Below are positions 34,876 through 43,447 of a stretch of 48,617 bases of DNA, in pieces (the first letter of the stretch is position 1; each line of letters begins with the position of its first letter). Both the position numbers and the translations under genes were made by a program. The notes beneath the pieces were generated by a model. That model worked only from the letters and a program-made list of their open reading frames with translations, did not search any database and was not told the DNA's origin. Source of the stretch: Synergistaceae bacterium (GTDB taxonomy: Bacteria; Synergistota; Synergistia; Synergistales; Aminobacteriaceae); assembly GCA_017443985.1 (NCBI GenBank), contig JAFSXR010000066.1, positions 1 through 48,617 of the forward strand. Reading direction: 5' to 3'.

Positions 34876-36972
34876 ATGAGAAAGCTGTCTTTATTTTTAG
34901 CTGTATTGTTTGTCGCAGTGTTTTCGCTCGCTGCTTTTGCTTCCGACGAATACTGGAACGATGAAATTTACGGCTCCATTGAAAAAACCGTCAAAGCTAA
35001 CGCGCCTTCGTTCCCTGATGTTAATTTTGTCGTAACGTCCGAAAAATATTCGGCTCTAGTTTCAGACATGGAGGAAGAATATTTTGTGAGCGACGGCAAA
35101 GAAGGACACCTCAGAAAAACGCAGAAAGTAAAAGACTACACGAAGGCTATACAGACCGCTATTAATGACGCTAACGCGGCAGGAGGCGGAAAAGTTATAG
35201 TCCCGGCAGAAAAGGAAGCAACAAGAGAAAATCCGACCGTCTATTACACCGGAGCAATAGAGCTGAAGAGCAACGTCAATCTTCACCTCGAGGAAGGCAC
35301 GGAGCTTCGTTTTGTGAGAAATATCTCAAACAAATATTATCCTATGGTGCTTACGAGCTTCGAGGGCAACGACACATATAATTATGCCGCGCCTATTCAC
35401 GCCTTCCACGCGAAGAACATCGCTTTAACGGGCAAGGGCACATTAAACCCTCAGGCAGATCTTTTTAACTGGCAGGGCTGGAAAAACGGCGTAAACGGTT
35501 TTGAGAAACAGTCGAAAGTCGTTGACGTTCTCGTCAAAGAATGGAGCGATAAGGCTTGCCCTGTTGAAAGAAGATTATTAACGGACGGAGTAACGCCGCT
35601 CCCGGATAAAATTCCGACGATGGCAATTAACTGGGACAATATCGAAGAAGTAACCTACATTGACACTCCCAAAGACGTAACGCCCCTGCGCTCGCTTTTG
35701 AGGCCGTGCACGGTTGAGCCTTACGCCTGCGAAAATATTTTGCTTGAGGGCGTTCGCATAATTAATTCTCCGATGTGGGAAGTTCACCCGTTAAGGTGCA
35801 GAAATGTCTGGGTGCGCGGTCTTGAAATTGATTCTCACGGGCATAATAACGACGGCGTGAATCCTGAATCGACTCACTATGTCCTCATTGAAGACTGTTC
35901 GTTTAACACCGGCGACGACTGCATAGCTATTAAGTCCGGCAAGAACAGGGACGGCTATAATCGCGGCAAGGTCGGCGGCGAGTCATGCGGAGAAATTATC
36001 ATAAGGAACTGCGTTTTTGCTGACGGACACGGCGGAGTTACCTGCGGTTCTGAATGCACCGGCGGCATCAGCAACGTATTTGCACATGATAATCACTTCG
36101 ACAGCCTTGAACTTCAGCAGGTCTTGCGCTTCAAGACAAATTCCTACAGAGGCGGCCTTATTGAAAATATTTACTTCAAAGACAACACCGTCGCGAAGTG
36201 TTCAAATGCTTTAATGTACGGCGAGACGCAGTATACTTTAGGCTCTGCGCAGGACAAAGAGGGCGACTTAGGGCCTTATACTCCGCAGCTTAAAGGCGTT
36301 TACATGTCGAACATTACGGCCGGAAAACCTGATGACCCCGTGAAGGCCAAGAATGCTATCTTATGGAAGGCATACGAGCGCGCACCGATGACTAATATTA
36401 AAGTCAAGGACGTTACGGTTTACGGAGTCGAGAACGCCGTGAGTTTATCGAACGTGAAAAATTTTGAGCTTCATAACGTTAAAATAAGCCTCCTACCGGA
36501 CACCGCGAAACTTGAGACTTATAACACTGAAGCGATTGAAATCAGCGGCGTGAAACTTTCTGCAAACGGCAAGGAATATGATTTAGCGGAGGGCGCGAAG
36601 CTCGAAATGCCTGATGATTTTGATAAGAACAAAGAAGTTACAATTACCGGCACAATTACGACGAAGGACGCGGCTTTTGCAGACGGCAAGGGAACAGTAA
36701 ATGCTTTCCTCGACAGAGGAACATTAGAGCCCGGCAACAAAGCACCGATTATCACGCCTTACGCTGCTGAAATTAAATCAGAAGGCGATGGCAAGTATTC
36801 TTTCAAAGTCAGTGTGAAGCTGACGGATAAGCCGGATTATCAATACGCCTACCGTCCCGAAACTGAAGCCGAGAACATGAACAGGGGCAATCACATTCTC
36901 TCGCTTGTTGCGACAGGACAGCCCTATGATCAGAACACATGGAACTATAACGTGAAGTGCAAAGCTGATTAA
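34876..36972 (+). CDS. Secreted glycoside hydrolase family 28 (polygalacturonase)
   Basis: A 698-residue exported right-handed beta-helix enzyme. Signal peptide residues 1-23. GH28 catalytic motifs are complete: NNDG (Asp326), GDDC (Asp347 and Asp348), GHGG (His385) and RFK (Arg418, Lys420). An N-terminal stretch (TKAIQTAINDANAAGGGKVIVPA) is typical of pectinolytic beta-helices. Residues about 570-698 form an extra C-terminal region without a recognised domain or Synerg-CTERM tail. It should hydrolyse galacturonan-type polymers. Terminators on both sides and an AAGGAGG site mark it as a single-gene unit. No uronate-uptake or catabolic genes lie nearby, which makes lateral gain possible. Confidence 0.9.
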   Translation: MRKLSLFLAVLFVAVFSLAAFASDEYWNDEIYGSIEKTVKANAPSFPDVNFVVTSEKYSALVSDMEEEYFVSDGKEGHLRKTQKVKDYTKAIQTAINDANAAGGGKVIVPAEKEATRENPTVYYTGAIELKSNVNLHLEEGTELRFVRNISNKYYPMVLTSFEGNDTYNYAAPIHAFHAKNIALTGKGTLNPQADLFNWQGWKNGVNGFEKQSKVVDVLVKEWSDKACPVERRLLTDGVTPLPDKIPTMAINWDNIEEVTYIDTPKDVTPLRSLLRPCTVEPYACENILLEGVRIINSPMWEVHPLRCRNVWVRGLEIDSHGHNNDGVNPESTHYVLIEDCSFNTGDDCIAIKSGKNRDGYNRGKVGGESCGEIIIRNCVFADGHGGVTCGSECTGGISNVFAHDNHFDSLELQQVLRFKTNSYRGGLIENIYFKDNTVAKCSNALMYGETQYTLGSAQDKEGDLGPYTPQLKGVYMSNITAGKPDDPVKAKNAILWKAYERAPMTNIKVKDVTVYGVENAVSLSNVKNFELHNVKISLLPDTAKLETYNTEAIEISGVKLSANGKEYDLAEGAKLEMPDDFDKNKEVTITGTITTKDAAFADGKGTVNAFLDRGTLEPGNKAPIITPYAAEIKSEGDGKYSFKVSVKLTDKPDYQYAYRPETEAENMNRGNHILSLVATGQPYDQNTWNYNVKCKAD

Positions 36973-36983
36973 AATTAAATGCT

Positions 36984-37036
36984 AAAAAAATTCCCCTCTC
37001 TGAAAATTAAATCAGAAAGGGGATTTTTATTTTTTA
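36984..37036. terminator. Bidirectional terminator between GH28 and flgE
   Basis: CCCCT-C-TCTGA pairs with TCAGA-A-AGGGG across one mismatch; ATTTTTATTTTTT follows on plus, and AATTTTTTT on minus. Confidence 0.85.
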
Positions 37037-37050
37037 ACTCCTAACTCTTA
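37034..37050. repeat. Heptamer repeat copy at the end of flgE
   Basis: Minus-strand TAAGAGTTAGGAGTTAA immediately follows flgE; the first TAA is the flgE stop. Confidence 0.5.
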
Positions 37051-39462
37051 TCTCTTCAAGTTCACGACTTCTTCAAGTATCTGGTCGCTGACCGTAACCG
37101 TTCGGGCATTGGCCTGGAAGCCCCTTTGAGCAATGATTAAATGCGTAAACTCTTCCGTTAAATCAACGTTTGACATCTCAACATACTGCGACATGATTTT
37201 TCCTTTGCCGTTCGTTGTTGCGCCGTCAATGTTAGCGTTGCCGGAGTTCACTGTTGCTTGAAACATTGTATTTCCGACTTTTTCAAGTCCCTGCTCGTTC
37301 GCAAACGTTGCTACAGCCACGCGGTAAAGCGGAATATTAACGCCGTTGTCATATGAGCCTGTAATTATTCCGTTTTCAGCGACTGAATAGTTTTCAAGAA
37401 CTCCCATTGTGTAGCCGTCCTGATAAACTGGCTTTGTCGTTGTCGCTGAAGCGAACTGGGTTACTCCGTCAAGAGCCGAACCGCCGCTTCCTACGCCGCC
37501 GCCGAAGTTCAAAGTTACAACGCTGTTCGGCTGACCGTTGAGGCTGAACGGGATTGTTAATTCGACTTCAGCGTTCGGGTATCTGTCGTTGCCGTCGCCG
37601 CGTCTTGCATTTTCGCTCGTTACCGCGTTGCTGATACGTCCTGAGCCGTCAAATTCAATTTCTCCTGAGCTGGGCTGAGGAATAATATTTGACAAAACGT
37701 CCTCGTCCGCGTCGTTCTTCTCAACTAAGAACGCTTCCCAACGCCAGCGGTTTTCGGTGATTTTCTTGAAAGTTACTTCGAGCGTGTGATCTTTGCCGTT
37801 GTCGTCATAAATCGTTAATTTAGTTGCGTGATAACCGCCCTGATACGCAGTACCCATTGTGTTCCATTTGTCGGCAGGCGTGTCGAGATTTTGAGCCTGT
37901 TGAAAATTCAAAGTGTCTGTCTTGCTGCTTGTTTGGCTTGACTGTCCTGCACTTATTCTGAAATTTGCAGTACCCGTATCATCGTCAACAATGCGATAGC
38001 CTAAAGGCGCGTTATCGTTTGTCGTGTCGGACCATTCAACGCTGTCAAAACTTCCGTCAGCACTGAAATAAACTGTTGCGTCTAACTTGTGCATTGCCGG
38101 AGTGCCGTCTGCTCCGTCAGCAGTGCTGAGGCCGTAATACCAGAGCGTCATTTTTGAGGACATTTTAGAAAGCTCTGAATTTGTTCCGCCCGTCGTTACG
38201 CTCTCGTCAAATTCAGCGATGAAATTATACGAAACATTAACGGGGTCTCCGCCGTCCTCAACGGTTGCCGTACCTGAAAGCTGAAAATTTGTATAGTTCA
38301 TGTTGTCTTTAATGTTGTAAGTGAACAGCGTCGGGTTTGCTTTGATGTTCGTTGCGTCAACGTCAAGCACGGGGGCATCTTCGTCAGCAGGAGTAAACGT
38401 TACACTGCGGAATTTTAATGAGCCCGTCGTGTCGTCGTACTGCGCCGCGAAATATGTCGGGGGGACTTGGCCCGGAAACTGATAGACGGGAATATATTTA
38501 TCGAGGGTGGCCTGGTCTGTTGCCGTAGCTGTTGTAGGATCGTCAATAAAAGTCATGTCAGGACTAAGCCAGCCGACAAAATTATTTGTGCCTACGGTCT
38601 GTGAGCCTACATTCGCAGTGTCATCGGCGTTGCGGTTAATTTTCGGCAGAGCCAATTTCGGAAGCCCCGTTGTATTATCCACGTTGACCATGTCAAAAGT
38701 AACCTGTGTCTCGTTATCACCGTTGGCAATCGTAATATTTAAGTAATTTACGCCAGATGTGTCGGTATTTGTTGTAGCCTGAAAATCAGTCATGAAACTC
38801 ATGTCGTAATTTGTTCCGTCCATGTTGACTTGAGCCGTGCCGGTTGAATTTCCTTTCCAGCCTGCGACAACGTTAAAAGGCAAGTCCGCGAAACCGTATG
38901 AAAGATACGCATTCGTTCTGCTGTCCAAGTTACATTGATAATCGACTCTTGTCGTGGCCTTTGCGTCAATTTTCTGTCCTAAAGGAATATTTACTGTTGA
39001 AAGTTCTGCGGCCTGCTGATAACCGTCGAGCGGAGTATCTTCCATTTTGTAGCCCTGAAGCTTATAGCCCTGACCAGACATAACAACGTCGCTGTTATTG
39101 TCAAGAACTAATGCGCCCGAACGGCTGAAGAGCTGTGAATTTCCGTTAGCATAAACAAAAAAGCCTTTGCCCTGTATCATCATGTCTGAAGCGTTGCCGG
39201 TGAAAGAGCTCGATCCCTGAGTGTGTATCGTTTCGATTGCGGAGACGCTTACGCCCAAACCGACCTGAGCCGGGTTAATTCCTCCGCGTGTGTCTCCTGA
39301 GCCTGAAGCGTATTTATTCGCCTGATACATTAAGTCGGCGAAAATCGTATTGTCTTTCTTAAATCCTGTCGTGTTTGCGTTGGCTATGTTATTGCCCGTA
39401 ACGTCGAGCATGGTCTGATGAGCGCGAACACCCGTTACTGCTGTCATTAAAGCTCTTAACAT
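37048..39462 (-). CDS. flgE: Flagellar hook protein FlgE
   Basis: The hook filament protein. N-terminal MLRALMTAVTGVRAHQTMLD and TGNNIANANTTGFK, then NIAN-type rod/hook start, and C-terminal EFTHLIIAQRGFQANARTV with EEVVNLKR define the family. At 804 residues it is about twice the enterobacterial size; the extra residues lie in the central surface-exposed part, which is Thr-, Asp- and Gly-rich. GAGGAAAT is the ribosome site. It is the last gene of the flagellar operon here, closed by a bidirectional terminator. Confidence 0.95.
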   Translation of the reverse strand: MLRALMTAVTGVRAHQTMLDVTGNNIANANTTGFKKDNTIFADLMYQANKYASGSGDTRGGINPAQVGLGVSVSAIETIHTQGSSSFTGNASDMMIQGKGFFVYANGNSQLFSRSGALVLDNNSDVVMSGQGYKLQGYKMEDTPLDGYQQAAELSTVNIPLGQKIDAKATTRVDYQCNLDSRTNAYLSYGFADLPFNVVAGWKGNSTGTAQVNMDGTNYDMSFMTDFQATTNTDTSGVNYLNITIANGDNETQVTFDMVNVDNTTGLPKLALPKINRNADDTANVGSQTVGTNNFVGWLSPDMTFIDDPTTATATDQATLDKYIPVYQFPGQVPPTYFAAQYDDTTGSLKFRSVTFTPADEDAPVLDVDATNIKANPTLFTYNIKDNMNYTNFQLSGTATVEDGGDPVNVSYNFIAEFDESVTTGGTNSELSKMSSKMTLWYYGLSTADGADGTPAMHKLDATVYFSADGSFDSVEWSDTTNDNAPLGYRIVDDDTGTANFRISAGQSSQTSSKTDTLNFQQAQNLDTPADKWNTMGTAYQGGYHATKLTIYDDNGKDHTLEVTFKKITENRWRWEAFLVEKNDADEDVLSNIIPQPSSGEIEFDGSGRISNAVTSENARRGDGNDRYPNAEVELTIPFSLNGQPNSVVTLNFGGGVGSGGSALDGVTQFASATTTKPVYQDGYTMGVLENYSVAENGIITGSYDNGVNIPLYRVAVATFANEQGLEKVGNTMFQATVNSGNANIDGATTNGKGKIMSQYVEMSNVDLTEEFTHLIIAQRGFQANARTVTVSDQILEEVVNLKR

Positions 39463-39567
39463 TTTTTTTAATTTCCTCTCTGAATTTTATTTATTTATTT
39501 TTTTCGGCGGGCGTTCTTCCTGTTCCTGCCTTATGTCTCGTCCGTGAGAGCAATTTTTTTTATTCTA

Positions 39568-40014
39568 TTAACTTACTTCGGATATTCCTTCGACTTTCTC
39601 AAGAGGCACATCGCCTTCCGTTGTGTCGAGAATTGTCTTGCCGTTCTCGAACCATACGGCGTTGACCATTGCCGGAACCTGTTTGCCCTCGTCATTAGTG
39701 AAAGCTATCGCCTTGCCTATATAACTTACGGCGGAGAATTTATTTGCTTCAGACATGCTCTCAAGAGTTTTGTTCATGTTCTGCATCTGTTCAAGGCTTG
39801 AGAATGTAGCCATCTGTGAAATAAATTCGCGGTCCTCTACCGGGTTAAGCGGGTCTTGATTAGAAAGTTCAGCGATTAATAATTTTAAGAAAGCGTCCTT
39901 GCCAAGTTCATTATTAGTAGCCGTAGTTGCTGACGACGAAGAATTAGTCGTCGTATTGTTCGTTACGGTTAAATTTGTTAAGTCTGTATAGTTATTTGTA
40001 TTCGTTACCGGCAT
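39568..40014 (-). CDS. flgD: Flagellar hook assembly (capping) protein FlgD
   Basis: A 148-residue hook cap protein. A low-complexity Thr/Asn/Ser N-terminus precedes the FlgD signature FLKLLIAELSNQDPLNP and MATFSSLEQMQNMN. The C-terminal part is short, with a partial Tudor-like segment. FlgD helps FlgE polymerise. It lies between fliK and flgE, the usual place; a 105-base spacer separates it from flgE with no terminator. Confidence 0.93.
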   Translation of the reverse strand: MPVTNTNNYTDLTNLTVTNNTTTNSSSSATTATNNELGKDAFLKLLIAELSNQDPLNPVEDREFISQMATFSSLEQMQNMNKTLESMSEANKFSAVSYIGKAIAFTNDEGKQVPAMVNAVWFENGKTILDTTEGDVPLEKVEGISEVS

Positions 40015-40060
40015 TATTTTATTCTCCCTCTATGTTAAGCCTGGAAATCAGGAAGTATTT

Positions 40061-40088
40061 TCTAACTCCTACCTCCTAACTCCTACCT
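40061..40088. repeat. Heptamer repeat copy between fliK and flgD
   Basis: Four tandem CTCCTAA/CTCCTAC units on the plus strand directly after the fliK stop. Confidence 0.65.
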
Positions 40089-40092
40089 GCTT

Positions 40093-41685
40093 TTATGCTA
40101 CCCAGTATAATAATCCTTCCTCAAGGTCAACTCTAAATTCTTCAGTGTCGTCCTCTTCAGCTCCTGCGACAATTCCTGCGCGTCCGTTCTGATTATTATT
40201 CTCGTCCTGAGAGTTTCTTCCGTTCTGTTGGCTGTCCTGCTGAACGTCGACCGTAAATTCTGCGACTTGAACGCCCTGTTCAGCTAAATTCATTCGGAGC
40301 TGGGACAACTGGTCTTGCACTAATTGTCGGATTTGCTCGCTTGCGACTTTAATTGACGCTTCAACGCCCGAAGAACTTGACGTAAGCTCTACGGAAATTC
40401 TGCCGAGTGCCGGAGGGTCAACGATAACGTTAGCTTTTTGTACTCCGTCGGCGCGTATAAATCTCACGACATTAACAAGGCCGCTGCGTAAAGTTTCGCT
40501 CTGATTGAAATTCAAATTTTCACGAAGATTTAGCGGCTGTGTCGAAGTCTGCGAAGTCCTGCGGCTGTTCAATACGCCCTCAAAAAAATTTTGAAAATCG
40601 CTTCGTTCTGTTCTGTGAGCGTTTGAGCCCGTTCCGCGATCGTCATCAGCACGCGAAATTTCGTTTGAAGTCCTGCGAGCGTCATTGCGTGAGCGTGATT
40701 GATTGCGGCTGTCCGAAAAATTCTCACGGGCCTGATTAAAATTTTGATCTTCGCTTTCGTTATTTTCGCCCGTATCTGAAAAATTATTTTCCTCAGGATT
40801 TTCGCGCTTTTCAAGAATTTTATTAAAATCAGCGTCGGGCCCTGCGTTCTCATTTTCAGCTTTACTTTCAATTTTCGGCGCGTCATTATTATTTACAGTA
40901 TACTGAACTTGTTTTGAGTGAGGCTCATTATTTTTGAGAGATAAATTTTTTTCCGGCTTGGCCTCAACATTTTCAGAATTATTATTTTTTTCGCTCTGAA
41001 CTCCTGCGAGCCCGGCAGCATTAATAATTTCGCTGTCAAGCTCTTGGCCTTCGTCCGATTTTATTTCGCTGTCGTCATCGTCATCATTTTTTATAATTTT
41101 ATTTTTATTTTCAGGCTCTAATTTAATTTCATTACCGCTCAATGCGTGAGCTAATTTTTCGAGAGGCTGTGTTACATCTCCGCCCTTCTTGACGGAGTTA
41201 ATAATTTCGTCAATGAGATTTTTTATTTCCTGCTGTGCCTCTTCTGGAAGCGAAGAGATTTTCGAGTTCAGCTCCTCTTCAGTCATGTTAAGAAGCTGTG
41301 AAATATTTTCGTTAAAATTTATTTCTTCTTCAGTGTAAAAAACTTCGGACTGTGAGTTTTTTATTTTAGTCAAGGAATTTTTCAACTGTGCGAAAAGATT
41401 TTCTGCGCCGTCAGCTTCAGCAAAATTATTTAATAATTCCGGCGCGTCCATATTCGCAAGCACGTCAATAACGGAGCCGGAGAATAAATTTATGCCTTTG
41501 AAGCCCGTTGAAACTGCGGTATTTTTATTATTTGCCGTATGGAGATTTTCTTTGGTCCCGTATTCATTCATGAGGCTGTCAAAAAATCCCGATTTGTTTT
41601 CTGTTTTATCATTACTGTTACTTATGGTCGCAGCTGTTTGCTTTGGAGCTTGGGCTTGAATGTCAATAGCTAACAAGTCCGCCAT
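40093..41685 (-). CDS. fliK: Flagellar hook-length control protein FliK
   Basis: A 530-residue molecular ruler and export-switch protein. The N-terminal 380 residues are poorly conserved, rich in Asn, Glu, Asp and Ser, as usual. Residues about 395-500 form the Flg_hook domain (VIVDPPALGRISVELTSSS, QLRMNLAEQGVQVAEFTV). It is placed between the MotE-like gene and flgD. The long N-terminus may fit the oversized hook. Confidence 0.88.
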   Translation of the reverse strand: MADLLAIDIQAQAPKQTAATISNSNDKTENKSGFFDSLMNEYGTKENLHTANNKNTAVSTGFKGINLFSGSVIDVLANMDAPELLNNFAEADGAENLFAQLKNSLTKIKNSQSEVFYTEEEINFNENISQLLNMTEEELNSKISSLPEEAQQEIKNLIDEIINSVKKGGDVTQPLEKLAHALSGNEIKLEPENKNKIIKNDDDDDSEIKSDEGQELDSEIINAAGLAGVQSEKNNNSENVEAKPEKNLSLKNNEPHSKQVQYTVNNNDAPKIESKAENENAGPDADFNKILEKRENPEENNFSDTGENNESEDQNFNQARENFSDSRNQSRSRNDARRTSNEISRADDDRGTGSNAHRTERSDFQNFFEGVLNSRRTSQTSTQPLNLRENLNFNQSETLRSGLVNVVRFIRADGVQKANVIVDPPALGRISVELTSSSSGVEASIKVASEQIRQLVQDQLSQLRMNLAEQGVQVAEFTVDVQQDSQQNGRNSQDENNNQNGRAGIVAGAEEDDTEEFRVDLEEGLLYWVA

Positions 41686-41719
41686 GATTAATCCCTCCCG
41701 TAAAAATTATTTTTTATCT

Positions 41720-42415
41720 TTATCTTTGCTGTTGAGGACGGGACATTAATTCCGTAATTCTCGCGGCCTTAGTGGGTTTTATTTTTCCCATAATGGAAGC
41801 TCTTACATCGTTGGGCAGTTTCATCATCAACTCGACTGCCAGAGAGTCCCGGAGCTGTTCAACTATTGCAGCGGCGTTTCGTGCTGACATGTTTTGATAA
41901 GTGCGCGCAACCTGGTTCATTAATTCCTGCTCTGCTTCCGTAGCTCCTTCAGACTGACCCTGAGCCGCCTGCTCCGCCTGCTGTGCCCGTAGTCTCCGCT
42001 GTCCTCTTGCTATATCACGCGACATCTCAACGAGAGCGAGTTCCCGGTTTTCATAAATTGTCATCTGCTCGACATCTCTGCTTTGAAGAGCACGCTCCTG
42101 AGCGTCAAGCCTCCTCTGCCATTGCTCAAGCTCCACTGCTCTGCGTTCGCCGACACTGAGCGCGTAATATTCAGGAACTTGGAAAAATTCCGAGAGCTGC
42201 TTGCCCACGTATGGAACGTTAGGAATGACTGTCCAGAAAAGCGGCCTTCCGTCCCAAATTCCGCTCAGGTGCATTCCCGTTGCCGTGCCGAGTGCCAACA
42301 AAATCAGCCAAAAAAAGAAAGTTAATTTTCCGAGCTTCTTTTTCTTTTTTTTCTTGCGTACTACTGGTTCGGGTGCTTGAGCCTGCTCTCCTGCCGCCTG
42401 CCGTTCTTCCGCCAT
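41720..42415 (-). CDS. MotE/FlbB-like membrane protein of the flagellar operon
   Basis: About 231 residues from ATG 42415, which has GGAGG nine bases upstream; a TTG nine bases earlier is less likely. A run of seven lysines precedes one transmembrane helix (about 28-47). Then come a long coiled coil rich in Gln and Arg (about 90-165) and a C-terminal helical domain (SARNAAAIVEQLRDSLAVELMMKLP, RASIMGKIKPTKAARITELM). This resembles MotE or FlbB-type proteins and the N domain of MgtE. Such proteins stabilise or chaperone the stator MotC/MotB. Confidence 0.72.
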   Translation of the reverse strand: MAEERQAAGEQAQAPEPVVRKKKKKKKLGKLTFFFWLILLALGTATGMHLSGIWDGRPLFWTVIPNVPYVGKQLSEFFQVPEYYALSVGERRAVELEQWQRRLDAQERALQSRDVEQMTIYENRELALVEMSRDIARGQRRLRAQQAEQAAQGQSEGATEAEQELMNQVARTYQNMSARNAAAIVEQLRDSLAVELMMKLPNDVRASIMGKIKPTKAARITELMSRPQQQR

Positions 42416-42416
42416 A

Positions 42417-42983
42417 CTAGCCAACCTCCCTTAATCTGCGGTAAATCGCCATGATATTTTTCACGTAACGTCTTGAAACGTCGGGAATATTTCCAGAGTC
42501 TACTCGTGCCGGGCCAGCGTTGTAAGCCGCGAGAGCCTTTTCAATGTCCCCTCGATATTTATCGGTTAAATCTGAAATATACCTTACTCCGCCCTCGATA
42601 TTCTGCACGGGGTCGAACGGGTCATTAACTCCCAGCATTGCCGCAGTTCTCGGCATAAGCTGCATAAGTCCCTGCGCTCCTTTGTTTGAGACCGCGTCAG
42701 TGTTCCAGCCTGACTCAACTTGTATCATTGCGCGGATTAATTCGTTGTCGATATTATATTTTTCGGCGCACTTGTCGATTACGTCCTGAAGTTCTATATA
42801 ACTTGTTTTGCCTGAAATATTTTTTGCACCGCCGGATTTTCTTTTAACTCTTTCAACGTCATTGAGAACATCAACAAATCTGCTCTTTAACGGCTCGGCA
42901 GGCTGCTGGTACATATTAAACTGCCTGTTAATTTCGTCTATGCGTGTTAAAACTCTGCTTATATTTGTAAAATTCGGCCCCAT
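42417..42983 (-). CDS. Lytic transglycosylase of the flagellar operon
   Basis: A 188-residue peptidoglycan-cleaving enzyme. The SLT domain spans about 65-185 with catalytic Glu90 (MIQVESGWN), GAQGLMQLMPRTA and ALAAYNAGPARV. It has no signal peptide, so it is probably exported by the flagellar type III apparatus and opens the wall for the rod. It lies between fliJ (3-base gap) and the MotE-like gene, like FlgJ-type muramidases in other operons. Confidence 0.92.
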   Translation of the reverse strand: MGPNFTNISRVLTRIDEINRQFNMYQQPAEPLKSRFVDVLNDVERVKRKSGGAKNISGKTSYIELQDVIDKCAEKYNIDNELIRAMIQVESGWNTDAVSNKGAQGLMQLMPRTAAMLGVNDPFDPVQNIEGGVRYISDLTDKYRGDIEKALAAYNAGPARVDSGNIPDVSRRYVKNIMAIYRRLREVG

Positions 42984-42986
42984 TAG

Positions 42987-43436
42987 TTAATTATCTCCCT
43001 TCCGTGAAAACTGCATTGTCGCTACGTCATCGAGTTCATTCTGTTCTATTCCTAATTCTTCCTGAAAATTTAATTCTTTTAAGCGGCCTATATAAGTTTC
43101 CATAATCTTAACGTCTTTATGACGCTCTACTAGTCTTGCTTCTGTATTAACAATTCTTCCGCGAACTTCGTTCAAAGACTCTTTGCCTTTATGAATGTCC
43201 GTGTCTATTGCGTCAATAAATTGACGTTGAAACCATAAATCCGTGGCCGAAATAATTTTTTCGCCCGTCGTGCTGAAATCTCGAATAGCTTGGGCTTTTT
43301 CGCCTTCGAGCTGTGTTATATGATTGATGACAGCACGCTCCTCGCTGCGTTCTGCGGCTAAAATGGCCTGCTCATTTTTGCGGCTGTCCTCACGGATTTT
43401 TAATATTCGATTAAATTTTGATATCCTCTGCTGCAT
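42987..43436 (-). CDS. fliJ: Flagellar export protein FliJ
   Basis: A 149-residue coiled-coil protein (heptads throughout, with ERSEERAVINHITQLEG) that works with the FliI ATPase ring as stalk and chaperone carrier. The N-terminus FNRILKIREDSRKNEQ fits the family. It follows fliI by 11 bases. Sequence conservation is low, so gene order carries much of the weight. Confidence 0.83.
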   Translation of the reverse strand: MQQRISKFNRILKIREDSRKNEQAILAAERSEERAVINHITQLEGEKAQAIRDFSTTGEKIISATDLWFQRQFIDAIDTDIHKGKESLNEVRGRIVNTEARLVERHKDVKIMETYIGRLKELNFQEELGIEQNELDDVATMQFSRKGDN

Positions 43437-43447
43437 GTTAAATTATT

